Shown here: positions 1 to 6,629 of the stretch, in pieces
How the letters are laid out: each line of letters begins with the position of its first letter
Position numbering within the stretch: position 1 is the first letter of the stretch
Assembly: GCA_019455045.1 (NCBI GenBank)
Contig: JACFND010000011.1
Coordinates: 1-59,299 of the forward strand
Reading direction: 5' to 3'
DNA from: Flavobacteriia bacterium
GTDB lineage: Bacteria; Bacteroidota; Bacteroidia; Flavobacteriales; Weeksellaceae
Length of the DNA stretch: 59,299 nt
Made by a program: the position numbers and the translations under genes
Notes under the pieces: generated by a model
What the model saw: only the letters and a program-made list of their open reading frames with translations
What the model was told of the DNA's origin: nothing
Database searches by the model: none

Positions 1-1448
1 CTGTCCATCATCACTTTGAAACTTTTGATCATGATGATGAAATCATTCAGTTTCTGGACGGTTCCTGCATTCAGTCCGGCTTTTGCCGCATACTGATGGA
101 TGTTTTCCAAAATCTCAAAAACACTTTTTTTGATTTCGCCCGACAAAACCACCAGTTTGTTGATCGTCGTCTGACCGATGCCGCGCGCCGGATAATTGAT
201 GATTCTCAGCAGCGCTTCTTCGTCGTTTGAATTGACCAGCAGTCTCAGATAGGCAACCAGATCTTTGATTTCTTTTCGCTGAAAAAACGAAGTTCCGCCA
301 AAAACCCGATAAGGAATATTTCTTTTTCTCAAAGCTTCCTCTATCGCTCTCGACTGTGCATTGGTCCGATACAAAACCGCAATATCCTGATGTTTGAGAT
401 GATGTTCCAATTCGAGTTCCCAGATTTGAGATGCCACATAACGGGCTTCGTCCGCATCGGTCAAAGCACGATAAACCGGTATGCTGTTTCCTTCTTCATT
501 TGCGGTCCAGACCGTCTTTTGGAGCTGATCTCTGTTTTGGGCAATGATCTGATTTGCAGCACCCACAATGATTTTTGTCGATCTGTAATTTTGTTCAAGC
601 GGAACCACCTTTGCATCCGGATAATCCTGTTTGAATGAAAGTATGTTTCTGATGTTTGCACCCCGAAAGGCATAAATACTCTGCGCATCATCACCCACCA
701 CACAAAGATTTTCGTATCTCGAAGCAAGCGCTTTTACAATCAGATACTGAGAATGATTGGTATCCTGATACTCATCAACGAGTATGTATTTGAATCTCTC
801 CTGATATTTTGCAAGCACTTCCGGAAAACGGGTCAGCACTTCATTTGTTCTGAGCAGCAGATCGTCAAAATCCATTGCACCCGATCTGAAACATCTTTCA
901 ACATAGGCACGATAGATATCGCCCATTCTCGGTTTCATCGCTTCCGCATCTGCTTCGATCAGTTCGGGTGTATTGTGATACGCTCTGACCGTAATCAGAT
1001 TATTTTTATAAGATGAAATCCGCTGGAGGATCTGTTTGGGTTTGTAAATTTCTTTGTCGAGCTGAAGTTCTTCAATCACTTTCTTCATCACACTCTGACT
1101 GTCCTGGGTGTCGTAAATTGTAAAATCAGACGGAAATCCGAGTCTTGGCGCTTCCACTCTGAGCAGTCTTGCAAAAATCGAGTGGAAGGTCCCCATCCAG
1201 ATATTTTTTGATTCTGACGGACCGACAACTTTTGAAATTCTGTCTTTCATTTCGCGTGCTGCCTTGTTTGTAAAAGTCAGTGCGAGTATATTGAACGGAT
1301 CCACACCCTTTTCAATCAGATGTGCAATCCTGTAGGTCAAAACCCTTGTCTTTCCGGATCCGGCACCTGCTATCACCATCAGCGGACCTTCGGTTGTTTC
1401 AACCGCCTTTCTTTGAGGCTCGTTCAGTTCGTCCAGATAATTTTTCAT
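1..1448 (-). CDS. uvrD: UvrD/PcrA-type superfamily 1 DNA helicase (N-terminal part, cut by window edge)
   Basis: ATP-dependent 3'-5' helicase of the kind used in nucleotide excision repair, mismatch repair and removal of stalled replication intermediates. About 482 residues are visible, starting at the ATG whose complement is 1446-1448; the C-terminal third lies outside the window. Visible motifs are the Walker A loop (GAGSGKT, about residue 27), motif Ia (LTFTNKAAREM), motif II (LVDEYQDTN), motif III (VVGDDAQSIYAFRGA) and motif IV (LEQNYRST). The order and spacing are normal for PcrA/UvrD. No frameshift was seen. The gene faces away from aroC. Rep or UvrD versus PcrA cannot be separated from the fragment. 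Confidence 0.93.
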   Translation of the reverse strand, partial: MKNYLDELNEPQRKAVETTEGPLMVIAGAGSGKTRVLTYRIAHLIEKGVDPFNILALTFTNKAAREMKDRISKVVGPSESKNIWMGTFHSIFARLLRVEAPRLGFPSDFTIYDTQDSQSVMKKVIEELQLDKEIYKPKQILQRISSYKNNLITVRAYHNTPELIEADAEAMKPRMGDIYRAYVERCFRSGAMDFDDLLLRTNEVLTRFPEVLAKYQERFKYILVDEYQDTNHSQYLIVKALASRYENLCVVGDDAQSIYAFRGANIRNILSFKQDYPDAKVVPLEQNYRSTKIIVGAANQIIAQNRDQLQKTVWTANEEGNSIPVYRALTDADEARYVASQIWELELEHHLKHQDIAVLYRTNAQSRAIEEALRKRNIPYRVFGGTSFFQRKEIKDLVAYLRLLVNSNDEEALLRIINYPARGIGQTTINKLVVLSGEIKKSVFEILENIHQYAAKAGLNAGTVQKLNDFIIMIKSFKVMMD

Positions 1449-1551
1449 CGTTTCGCAAATTTAGAAATAAGAAATCAGTTGGTCGAATATATTCTGTGAA
1501 TTTGGTTTTATAATTTTCTGGTGGAAGTAAACGACAAAAATTTCATATTGT

Positions 1552-1604
1552 GAATTTCCCTCAATTTTTACCTCGATCCTGAAGGAAGAGATTGAGGGAA
1601 ATTC
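1552..1604. repeat. 14-bp perfect inverted repeat
   Basis: GAATTTCCCTCAAT at 1552-1565 is repeated exactly, inverted, at 1591-1604, with a 25-base spacer. It lies in the 347-base AT-rich gap between the divergent helicase and aroC genes. It has no T-run, so it is a poor terminator. It could be an operator, a small palindromic insertion or a cruciform site. Nothing else recognisable was seen in 1449-1767. Confidence 0.6.
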
Positions 1605-1767
1605 GGTTTCCTTTATGGTTTAAGAGCAAACCAATTTTCCGAAAATAATCAATAATAATATTTTTTCGTGTCTTAAATTTTCTGATGATTTGATTTTTGA
1701 CTGATTCAATCCGAATTTTATAATTTGTTCAAATTCCGAAAAATTCAAATTCCAAATTCTTTATTTT

Positions 1768-1775
1768 TAACTTTG
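1768..1775 (+). promoter_or_regulatory. Bacteroidetes-type -7 box of aroC
   Basis: TAACTTTG is an exact match to TAnnTTTG, the Bacteroidetes -7 element. It would place transcription start near 1781, about 15 bases before the aroC ATG. No clear TTTG is seen at the usual -33 distance. Confidence 0.5.
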
Positions 1776-1795
1776 ACCCAAACTGAATTGACGGT

Positions 1796-2854
1796 ATGAA
1801 TACTTTTGGAAAATTTTTCAGACTGACCACCTTTGGAGAAAGTCACGGCAAAGCAATCGGCGGAATCATCGACGGCTGTCCGGCCGGATTAAAACTCGAT
1901 TTTGACCAAATCCAATCCGAACTCGACCGAAGAAAACCGGGTCAGTCCAAAATTGTTACCCAAAGAAAAGAAAGCGATACCGTTCAGTTTCTTTCGGGCC
2001 TGCTCGAAGGAACCACCACCGGCGCGCCAATCGGTTTTATGATCCCGAATGAAAATCAGCATTCAAAAGATTATGAACATTTGAAGGATGTCTTCAGACC
2101 TTCGCATGCTGATTTTACTTATTACAAAAAGTACGGATTGAGAGATGTCAGCGGCGGCGGCAGAAGTTCGGCAAGAGAAACTGCAAACTGGGTGGTCGGC
2201 GGAGCGGTTGCAAAACAGTTTTTAAAAAATATTGAAATCAATGCGTTTGTGTCGTCGGTTGGAGACTTGTTTTTGGAAAAACCCTATCAGTCGCTTGACT
2301 TTTCAAAAATCGAATCAAATATCGTCAGATGCCCTGATGATGAAACCGCTGAAAAGATGATTCAAAAAATTCAGGAAGTCAGAAAGGCGGGCGATACCAT
2401 CGGCGGAACGGTGACCTGTGTGATCCGTAATGTTCCGGTCGGATTGGGTGAGCCGGTTTTTGACAAACTTCATTCAGAATTGGGCCGTGCAATGCTTTCG
2501 ATTAATGCGGTCAAAGGTTTTGAATACGGCAGCGGATTTTGCGGTGCAAAAATGAGAGGATCAGAACACAATGATATTTTTAATCCGGACGGAAGTACAA
2601 AAACCAATCTATCGGGAGGTATTCAGGGCGGAATTTCAAACGGCATGGATATTTATTTCAGGGTGGCATTCAAACCGGTTTCAACGATTATGCAAAAACA
2701 GCAGACCATCAATACAAAAGGTGAATCGGTTGAAATGCAGGGCAGAGGCCGTCATGATCCCTGTGTGGTGCCGAGGGCGGTGCCGATTGTTGAAGCAATG
2801 GCTGCAATGGTTCTGGCTGATTTTGTTTTGATGGATCGGATTTCAAGAATGTGA
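1796..2854 (+). CDS. aroC: Chorismate synthase
   Basis: Converts 5-enolpyruvylshikimate-3-phosphate to chorismate, the last shared step of aromatic amino acid, folate and menaquinone biosynthesis. It needs reduced FMN and is cytoplasmic. The 352-residue length is normal for the family. The three family signatures are visible: [19 protein letters not shown] near residue 14, [17 protein letters not shown] near 122, and [20 protein letters not shown] near 316. The ATG at 1796 gives the standard N-terminus ([18 protein letters not shown]). The gene appears to be transcribed alone, with a repeat patch downstream. Confidence 0.98.
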   Translation: MNTFGKFFRLTTFGESHGKAIGGIIDGCPAGLKLDFDQIQSELDRRKPGQSKIVTQRKESDTVQFLSGLLEGTTTGAPIGFMIPNENQHSKDYEHLKDVFRPSHADFTYYKKYGLRDVSGGGRSSARETANWVVGGAVAKQFLKNIEINAFVSSVGDLFLEKPYQSLDFSKIESNIVRCPDDETAEKMIQKIQEVRKAGDTIGGTVTCVIRNVPVGLGEPVFDKLHSELGRAMLSINAVKGFEYGSGFCGAKMRGSEHNDIFNPDGSTKTNLSGGIQGGISNGMDIYFRVAFKPVSTIMQKQQTINTKGESVEMQGRGRHDPCVVPRAVPIVEAMAAMVLADFVLMDRISRM

Positions 2855-2924
2855 TTGAAATGGTTTTGTCACGGTTTTTATTCAAAAACGCGCGCCAAAA
2901 CCAATCTCTCATCATCTTATTTTT

Positions 2925-2943
2925 CCCCCGATGAAATCGGGGG
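2925..2943. terminator. Strong hairpin, possible aroC terminator
   Basis: CCCCCGAT and ATCGGGGG form an 8-bp stem closed by the three-base loop GAA. It lies 70 bases after aroC. There is a T-run before it but only a weak one after it, so it may serve as a terminator reading leftward, or simply be a REP-like hairpin. The GAA loop recurs in other hairpins of this window. Confidence 0.5.
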
Positions 2944-2955
2944 TTACTAAGGGTT

Positions 2956-2972
2956 GAACCACTTCGTGGTTC
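2956..2972. repeat. TTC-loop hairpin
   Basis: GAACCAC-TTC-GTGGTTC is a perfect 7-bp stem with a three-base TTC loop, the complement of the GAA loops nearby. A second small palindrome follows at 2974-2987 (ATGCAA/TTGCAT). Confidence 0.6.
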
Positions 2973-3086
2973 TATGCAAAATTGCATTTGAAGGAAAAAA
3001 TCAATCGGATCCAAATCAAATTTAATAATCGCAAAAGTTTAAAATTGATTTTTAATGAATTAAATTTTGTTATTATCGTTATGAAA

Positions 3087-3153
3087 AAACCCTGAAAGGG
3101 TTTAACCATTAATAGCCCCGTGTAAACGCAGCGAAGCGGAGTGCAACACGGGG
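3087..3153. repeat. Pair of dispersed-repeat hairpins
   Basis: AAACCCT-GAA-AGGGTTT (3087-3103) is a perfect 7-bp stem with a GAA loop. It is followed by CCCCGTGT (3116-3123) paired with ACACGGGG (3146-3153) around an inner GC-GAA-GC hairpin. This composition resembles short dispersed palindromes found between genes in other Bacteroidetes. Confidence 0.6.
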
Positions 3154-3261
3154 ATTAAATAATAAGTTGGAATTTTGTTTTGGCGCTGATTTTGGAGCGA
3201 AGCCAACCAAAATCTGTGACAAAACAAATTGAATCAGTTAAAATTAAAAAATTAAAAATTA

Positions 3262-4209
3262 TTATCCCGGCAGACTCATCAGCGGAGAAATCACATTGTT
3301 GTTTTTTTCAAGAAAAATCTTTCCTCTGATGATTCCCTGAATCGATCTGACCAGACTTTCCTCAAACGAAATCCTCAAATTCGACTGATGATAAACCAGA
3401 CTAACCTGACGGGTGGGAACCGGCTCCGAAAAATATTTCACATTTTTTTTGAATTCTTCAGGCAAATCTTCGGCATGAAGCAACGGCAAAACGGTCATTC
3501 CGTAACCTTCGTTTGAAAGTTTCACCAGTGTGTCCAGATTTCCGCTGTCCAGTTTTATTGTCTGACTTCTGATGTGTTTGGGATCGCATAGATTGAGCAC
3601 ATTGTTTCTGAAACAATTTCCTTCTTTCAGCAAAAGGATTGAATCAATGTCCAGATCTTTTGCGCTGACGGTCATCTGTTTGTGCATCGGATGGGAAGGC
3701 GGGATATAAGCGACCATCGGTTCAAAATACAGGGTTTTCTCAACGATCTGTTCTTCATGCAGCGGTGTAACGGCCAATCCAAAATCGATGCTGCCGTCTT
3801 CGAGCGACTGAACGATTTCATGGGTCTGCATTTCTCTGATGATCAGATTTGCCTTCGGATAGGACCGCTGGAAATTTTTATAAAACATCGGAACCAGTGT
3901 GGGCAATACGGTTGGCAGCACGCCGATGATGAAATCTCCCTCGAGCATTCCTTTTTCCTCGTTGACGATCTGTTCCATCTTTCTGGCTTCTTTCAGTATT
4001 GATTTTGCCTGATTGACGATGATTTCACCAATCTGTGTCAGCCGGATCGGATGAGAACTTCTGTCAAAAATTTCGACTTCGAGTTCTTTTTCCAGTTTTT
4101 GAATCTGCATACTCAGTGTGGGCTGGGTGACAAATGATTTTTCGGCGGCAAGTGTAAAGTTCTGATGTTCGGCTACAGCAAGTACATATTCAAGTTGGAT
4201 CAGCGTCAT
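3262..4209 (-). CDS. oxyR: OxyR-type LysR family peroxide sensor/regulator
   Basis: Transcription factor of the LysR family, 315 residues: an N-terminal winged helix-turn-helix (about residues 1-60, with AVAEHQNFTLAAEKSFVTQP) and a C-terminal sensor domain. Two cysteines fall at residues 199 and 208 in NCFRNNVLNLCD. These are the numbers and the spacing of the redox-active pair of Escherichia coli OxyR, so peroxide sensing by disulfide formation is well supported. It is transcribed divergently from dps, a classic OxyR target. A near-match -7 box (TACCTTTA, complement of 4225-4232) lies upstream of the ATG at 4209. Confidence 0.93.
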   Translation of the reverse strand: MTLIQLEYVLAVAEHQNFTLAAEKSFVTQPTLSMQIQKLEKELEVEIFDRSSHPIRLTQIGEIIVNQAKSILKEARKMEQIVNEEKGMLEGDFIIGVLPTVLPTLVPMFYKNFQRSYPKANLIIREMQTHEIVQSLEDGSIDFGLAVTPLHEEQIVEKTLYFEPMVAYIPPSHPMHKQMTVSAKDLDIDSILLLKEGNCFRNNVLNLCDPKHIRSQTIKLDSGNLDTLVKLSNEGYGMTVLPLLHAEDLPEEFKKNVKYFSEPVPTRQVSLVYHQSNLRISFEESLVRSIQGIIRGKIFLEKNNNVISPLMSLPG

Positions 4210-4289
4210 AATAGATTTTTGTTATAAAGGTATTAAATTTATCAAAAAGTTTAATATGGTTTGGTTTGGTTTTCGCAGTAAATCAAATC

Positions 4290-4297
4290 ATAATTTG
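4290..4297 (+). promoter_or_regulatory. Probable dps promoter
   Basis: ATAATTTG is one base from TAnnTTTG. A TTTG lies about 21 bases upstream. The site is in the oxyR-dps divergent gap and about 20 bases before the dps ATG at 4319, so OxyR control from this region is likely but not proven. Confidence 0.4.
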
Positions 4298-4318
4298 AAA
4301 CATAAAAAACTAAATATT

Positions 4319-4795
4319 ATGGCATTAACAGTAATCGGATTGGACAAATCCACATCAAAAGATTTATCAAACGATCTCAACGTACTGCTTGCAAACCTGC
4401 AGCTTTACTATCAAAACTTAAGAGGTGTGCACTGGAATGTGAGAGGATCGCAGTTCTTTCAGCTTCATGCAAAATTTGAGGAATTGTATCTCGATGCACA
4501 GGAAAGAGTGGACGAAGTGGCAGAAAGGATACTGACACTGGGCGGAACACCGCTGCATACTTTTGAAGACTACATCAAAGAATCATCGATCAAAGCGGGT
4601 AAAAATGTTTCTGACGGAAATAAAACAGTTGAACTGGTTTTGGATTCGATTCAGAAACTGCTGAAAATCGAAAGAGAAATTCTTGAAAAATCCGGAGAAT
4701 TGAACGACGAAGGCACCAATGCAATGATGAGTGATTTTATCGCTTTTCAGGAAAAAACGGCATGGATGTTGAAGGCTTTTCTGGGTGAAAAGTAG
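4319..4795 (+). CDS. dps: Dps ferritin-like DNA-protection protein
   Basis: A 158-residue mini-ferritin that oxidises iron with hydrogen peroxide, stores it in a 12-subunit shell and protects DNA. The inter-subunit ferroxidase ligands are visible as H38, H50, D65 and E69, with the same spacings (12, 15, 4) as H51, H63, D78 and E82 of E. coli Dps. The ATG at 4319 was chosen over the upstream in-frame ATG at 4256, because the longer form adds 21 residues foreign to the family and would overlap the promoter. It is paired with oxyR, which fits induction by peroxide. Confidence 0.96.
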   Translation: MALTVIGLDKSTSKDLSNDLNVLLANLQLYYQNLRGVHWNVRGSQFFQLHAKFEELYLDAQERVDEVAERILTLGGTPLHTFEDYIKESSIKAGKNVSDGNKTVELVLDSIQKLLKIEREILEKSGELNDEGTNAMMSDFIAFQEKTAWMLKAFLGEK

Positions 4796-4819
4796 AGCGG
4801 TCACAATAGATGCTTTTCA

Positions 4820-4859
4820 AAAATGGCTCGTATAAATCAAGGTTTATACGAGCCATTTT
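4820..4859. terminator. Bidirectional terminator between dps and the oxidase operon
   Basis: A perfect 17-bp stem (4820-4836 with 4843-4859) closed by a six-base loop, with A-run and T-run ends on both sides. It can end both the rightward dps transcript and the leftward oxidase operon, whose last stop is at 4888. Confidence 0.9.
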
Positions 4860-4887
4860 AACTAAATCAAATTACAATAACTTTCCG

Positions 4888-5316
4888 TCAGAAGAACGAA
4901 GTATAGAAATCGGGTTTCCAGTACATCGCCAGATAAAACAATCCGAATGCAATAAACGCGAGGATCATTATCCAGATAAACTGGGGAATTGCCCGGGGTG
5001 TCTCTGACCCCACGATTTCAAATACATCATGCCTCTCACTTCCGTATGAGTTGATGGTGATCGGAATCTTCTCGCTTACCGAATCGTTTTCTTTCAGTCC
5101 GAGTACATAGATCATCGGACCGTTTCTCACTTCGAACGGTATGACTTTGATTCCCTCTTTGCCGCTTGAAGATGTCGAAACGATCTTCATCTCGTGCTTG
5201 CCGTCAGGAATTTTTGTAGTGTCCAGTATAAATTTGACAGGTGAATCAAATTCTGCAAACGGCTTTGGGTCGTTGTCCATAAAGACCCTTACTTTCTTGT
5301 GGCTGCTGTCTATCAT
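4888..5316 (-). CDS. Ig-like membrane-anchored protein of the cbb3 operon
   Basis: A 142-residue protein of unknown exact function. The first ~100 residues look like a beta-rich Ig-like domain (for example RVFMDNDPKPFAEFDSP). One membrane helix near the C-terminus (FIWIMILAFIAFGLFYLAMY) and a short tail follow. There is no signal peptide. The ATG at 5316 overlaps the stop of the upstream gene as ATGA, a sign of translational coupling, and is preferred over a TTG three codons earlier. As the last gene of the oxidase operon it may help assemble or stabilise the oxidase, in the way FixH/CcoH does. That is inference from position only. Confidence 0.7.
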   Translation of the reverse strand: MIDSSHKKVRVFMDNDPKPFAEFDSPVKFILDTTKIPDGKHEMKIVSTSSSGKEGIKVIPFEVRNGPMIYVLGLKENDSVSEKIPITINSYGSERHDVFEIVGSETPRAIPQFIWIMILAFIAFGLFYLAMYWKPDFYTSFF

Positions 5317-5606
5317 GATTCCCAATTTTGTTCAAGAATAATATTTTTGATGTGATCCGGGTTTTTCTCTCCGGGTCTGACCAGATATTTGATGCTCAGT
5401 ACCAATGTGAACAGTACGATCACAGCGGCTATAATGGTGATGATATAATCAACGCCCGATTCCGGACCCGGTCCGTGAACTGCACCCTGTAAAATTTTTG
5501 GTTGCTCTGCTTCGCACACTTCGCATGCGAAAATGGGTGATACCATCAGTATCATCAGCAGCAGGCTTGAAATAATTTTTGATTTCATAATTCTGAAATT
5601 AATCAT
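5313..5606 (-). CDS. Small exported membrane protein with CxxC, cbb3 operon
   Basis: A 97-residue protein (91 if the second ATG at 5588 is used, which gives a cleaner signal peptide, MKSKIISSLLLMILMVSP). After the signal comes CEVCEAEQP, a CxxC without a heme histidine, and then one membrane helix (YIITIIAAVIVLFTLVLSIKYL). It could be a small accessory subunit analogous to CcoQ, or a copper or thiol chaperone. Neither is shown by sequence. It starts 5 bases after the ccoO-like gene and is coupled to the next gene. Confidence 0.7.
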   Translation of the reverse strand: MINFRIMKSKIISSLLLMILMVSPIFACEVCEAEQPKILQGAVHGPGPESGVDYIITIIAAVIVLFTLVLSIKYLVRPGEKNPDHIKNIILEQNWES

Positions 5607-5610
5607 TTTT

Positions 5611-6618
5611 TTACTTTTTCAACGAATCTCTTACAGATTTAACATCTTCCGCGGTAACCGTCTTCGCATTGTTGCCCCAACTGGTTCTCTCGTGATTCAT
5701 AATCGCAGCAACTTCTTCGTCGCTCAACTGATCTCCAAACGGCGGCATGGCCGAATATTCAGGTCTCGCATCATAACCGAGTATGATGACACTTGCCTGT
5801 TTGCGGAAATTCTCATCATTGACCACCGAACTGCCCGCAAGCGGCGGAAATGCGCCTGGGATTCCTTTACCGTCTGCCTGGTGACAAACAGCACAGGTAT
5901 TCATAAACAGTTTTTCTCCGTCAGGCAACGCCGAAGCGCCTGCATCTCCACCGCCACCTGCTGCAGCAGCCGGTTTTGGTTTTGCAGGAATAAAGGTAAC
6001 ATTGGGTGCACCCGGCAATTCGGGTTGTTTCAGTGATTTCAAAAATGCAACCAGATGAAGCGCTTTGTTAGTCGCCACCACCTTATTCTTTTTATCCTTC
6101 AGCTGTTCTGCCGGAACTTTAATCACCACATCTTTGTCAGTAATCTTGGTGCTGTCTTTTTCAGCAAACAGCCATTTGTATGACGGCATAACCGATTCTT
6201 TCACCACCAGTCTCGGATTGTACAGGTGGATCAGATGCCAGTCGTCTGACGGCTGTCTTGCACCGATGTTTGTCAAATCGGGACCGGTTCTTTCACTTCC
6301 GAGAAATGAAGGACTCTGTCTCCAGATATCGATTCTTTTTTTTGTGTAATAATAATCGGACGGAATGGAAGGACGACTTCCCCACATTTTGTCCATTTCA
6401 ATGTTTCTCACCTGCATGGTGTGACACGCCATACAGTCTTCGGCAACAAAAGTGTGCAGACCGTCTCTTTCCTCAACAGTCAAGTCTTTTTGACCCGGAA
6501 GCGGTTTTACATTCTGCATCTGTATAGCCGGAATGATCGAAACAAATGAGCTCAATATCAGATACCCCCAAAATGATGTGAGGACCAGATTTTTATGACT
6601 TTTACTTAGATTCAACAT
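5611..6618 (-). CDS. ccoO: cbb3-type oxidase CcoO fused to a C-terminal cytochrome c domain
   Basis: A 335-residue membrane-anchored diheme cytochrome. One N-terminal helix (about residues 13-32) is followed by a CcoO-like domain with heme motif CMACH (C62, C65, H66) and axial Met144 (SVMPSYKWL). After an Ala/Gly/Pro-rich linker (about 207-232) comes a second cytochrome c domain with CAVCH (C242, C245, H246) and likely ligand Met291 (SAMPPFGDQ). CcoO normally carries one heme and CcoP two. Here the fusion may replace part of CcoP, which is absent from the operon. It passes electrons to the CcoN catalytic subunit encoded 11 bases upstream. Confidence 0.9.
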   Translation of the reverse strand: MLNLSKSHKNLVLTSFWGYLILSSFVSIIPAIQMQNVKPLPGQKDLTVEERDGLHTFVAEDCMACHTMQVRNIEMDKMWGSRPSIPSDYYYTKKRIDIWRQSPSFLGSERTGPDLTNIGARQPSDDWHLIHLYNPRLVVKESVMPSYKWLFAEKDSTKITDKDVVIKVPAEQLKDKKNKVVATNKALHLVAFLKSLKQPELPGAPNVTFIPAKPKPAAAAGGGGDAGASALPDGEKLFMNTCAVCHQADGKGIPGAFPPLAGSSVVNDENFRKQASVIILGYDARPEYSAMPPFGDQLSDEEVAAIMNHERTSWGNNAKTVTAEDVKSVRDSLKK

Positions 6619-6629
6619 GAGATGATAGC

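Larger units (their letters stand above)
2862..3226. repeat. Repeat patch framed by inverted TTTTGTCAC elements
   Basis: An imperfect hairpin element (TTTTGTCAC...CCAAAA) lies at 2862-2903 and again, inverted, at 3175-3226, so the TTTTGTCAC ends point outward. A third copy lies at 59200-59242. Between the two copies are several small hairpins: 2925-2943, 2956-2972, 3087-3103 and 3116-3153. Together they fill the 407-base gap between aroC and oxyR. No credible ORF is present. This looks like a nest of REP/MITE-like sequences. Confidence 0.65.

Noticed and set aside
4256..4795. Longer Dps from the ATG at 4256
   Set aside because: The extra 21 residues do not match the family, and the segment contains the likely dps promoter. 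The ATG at 4319 gives the standard N-terminus.
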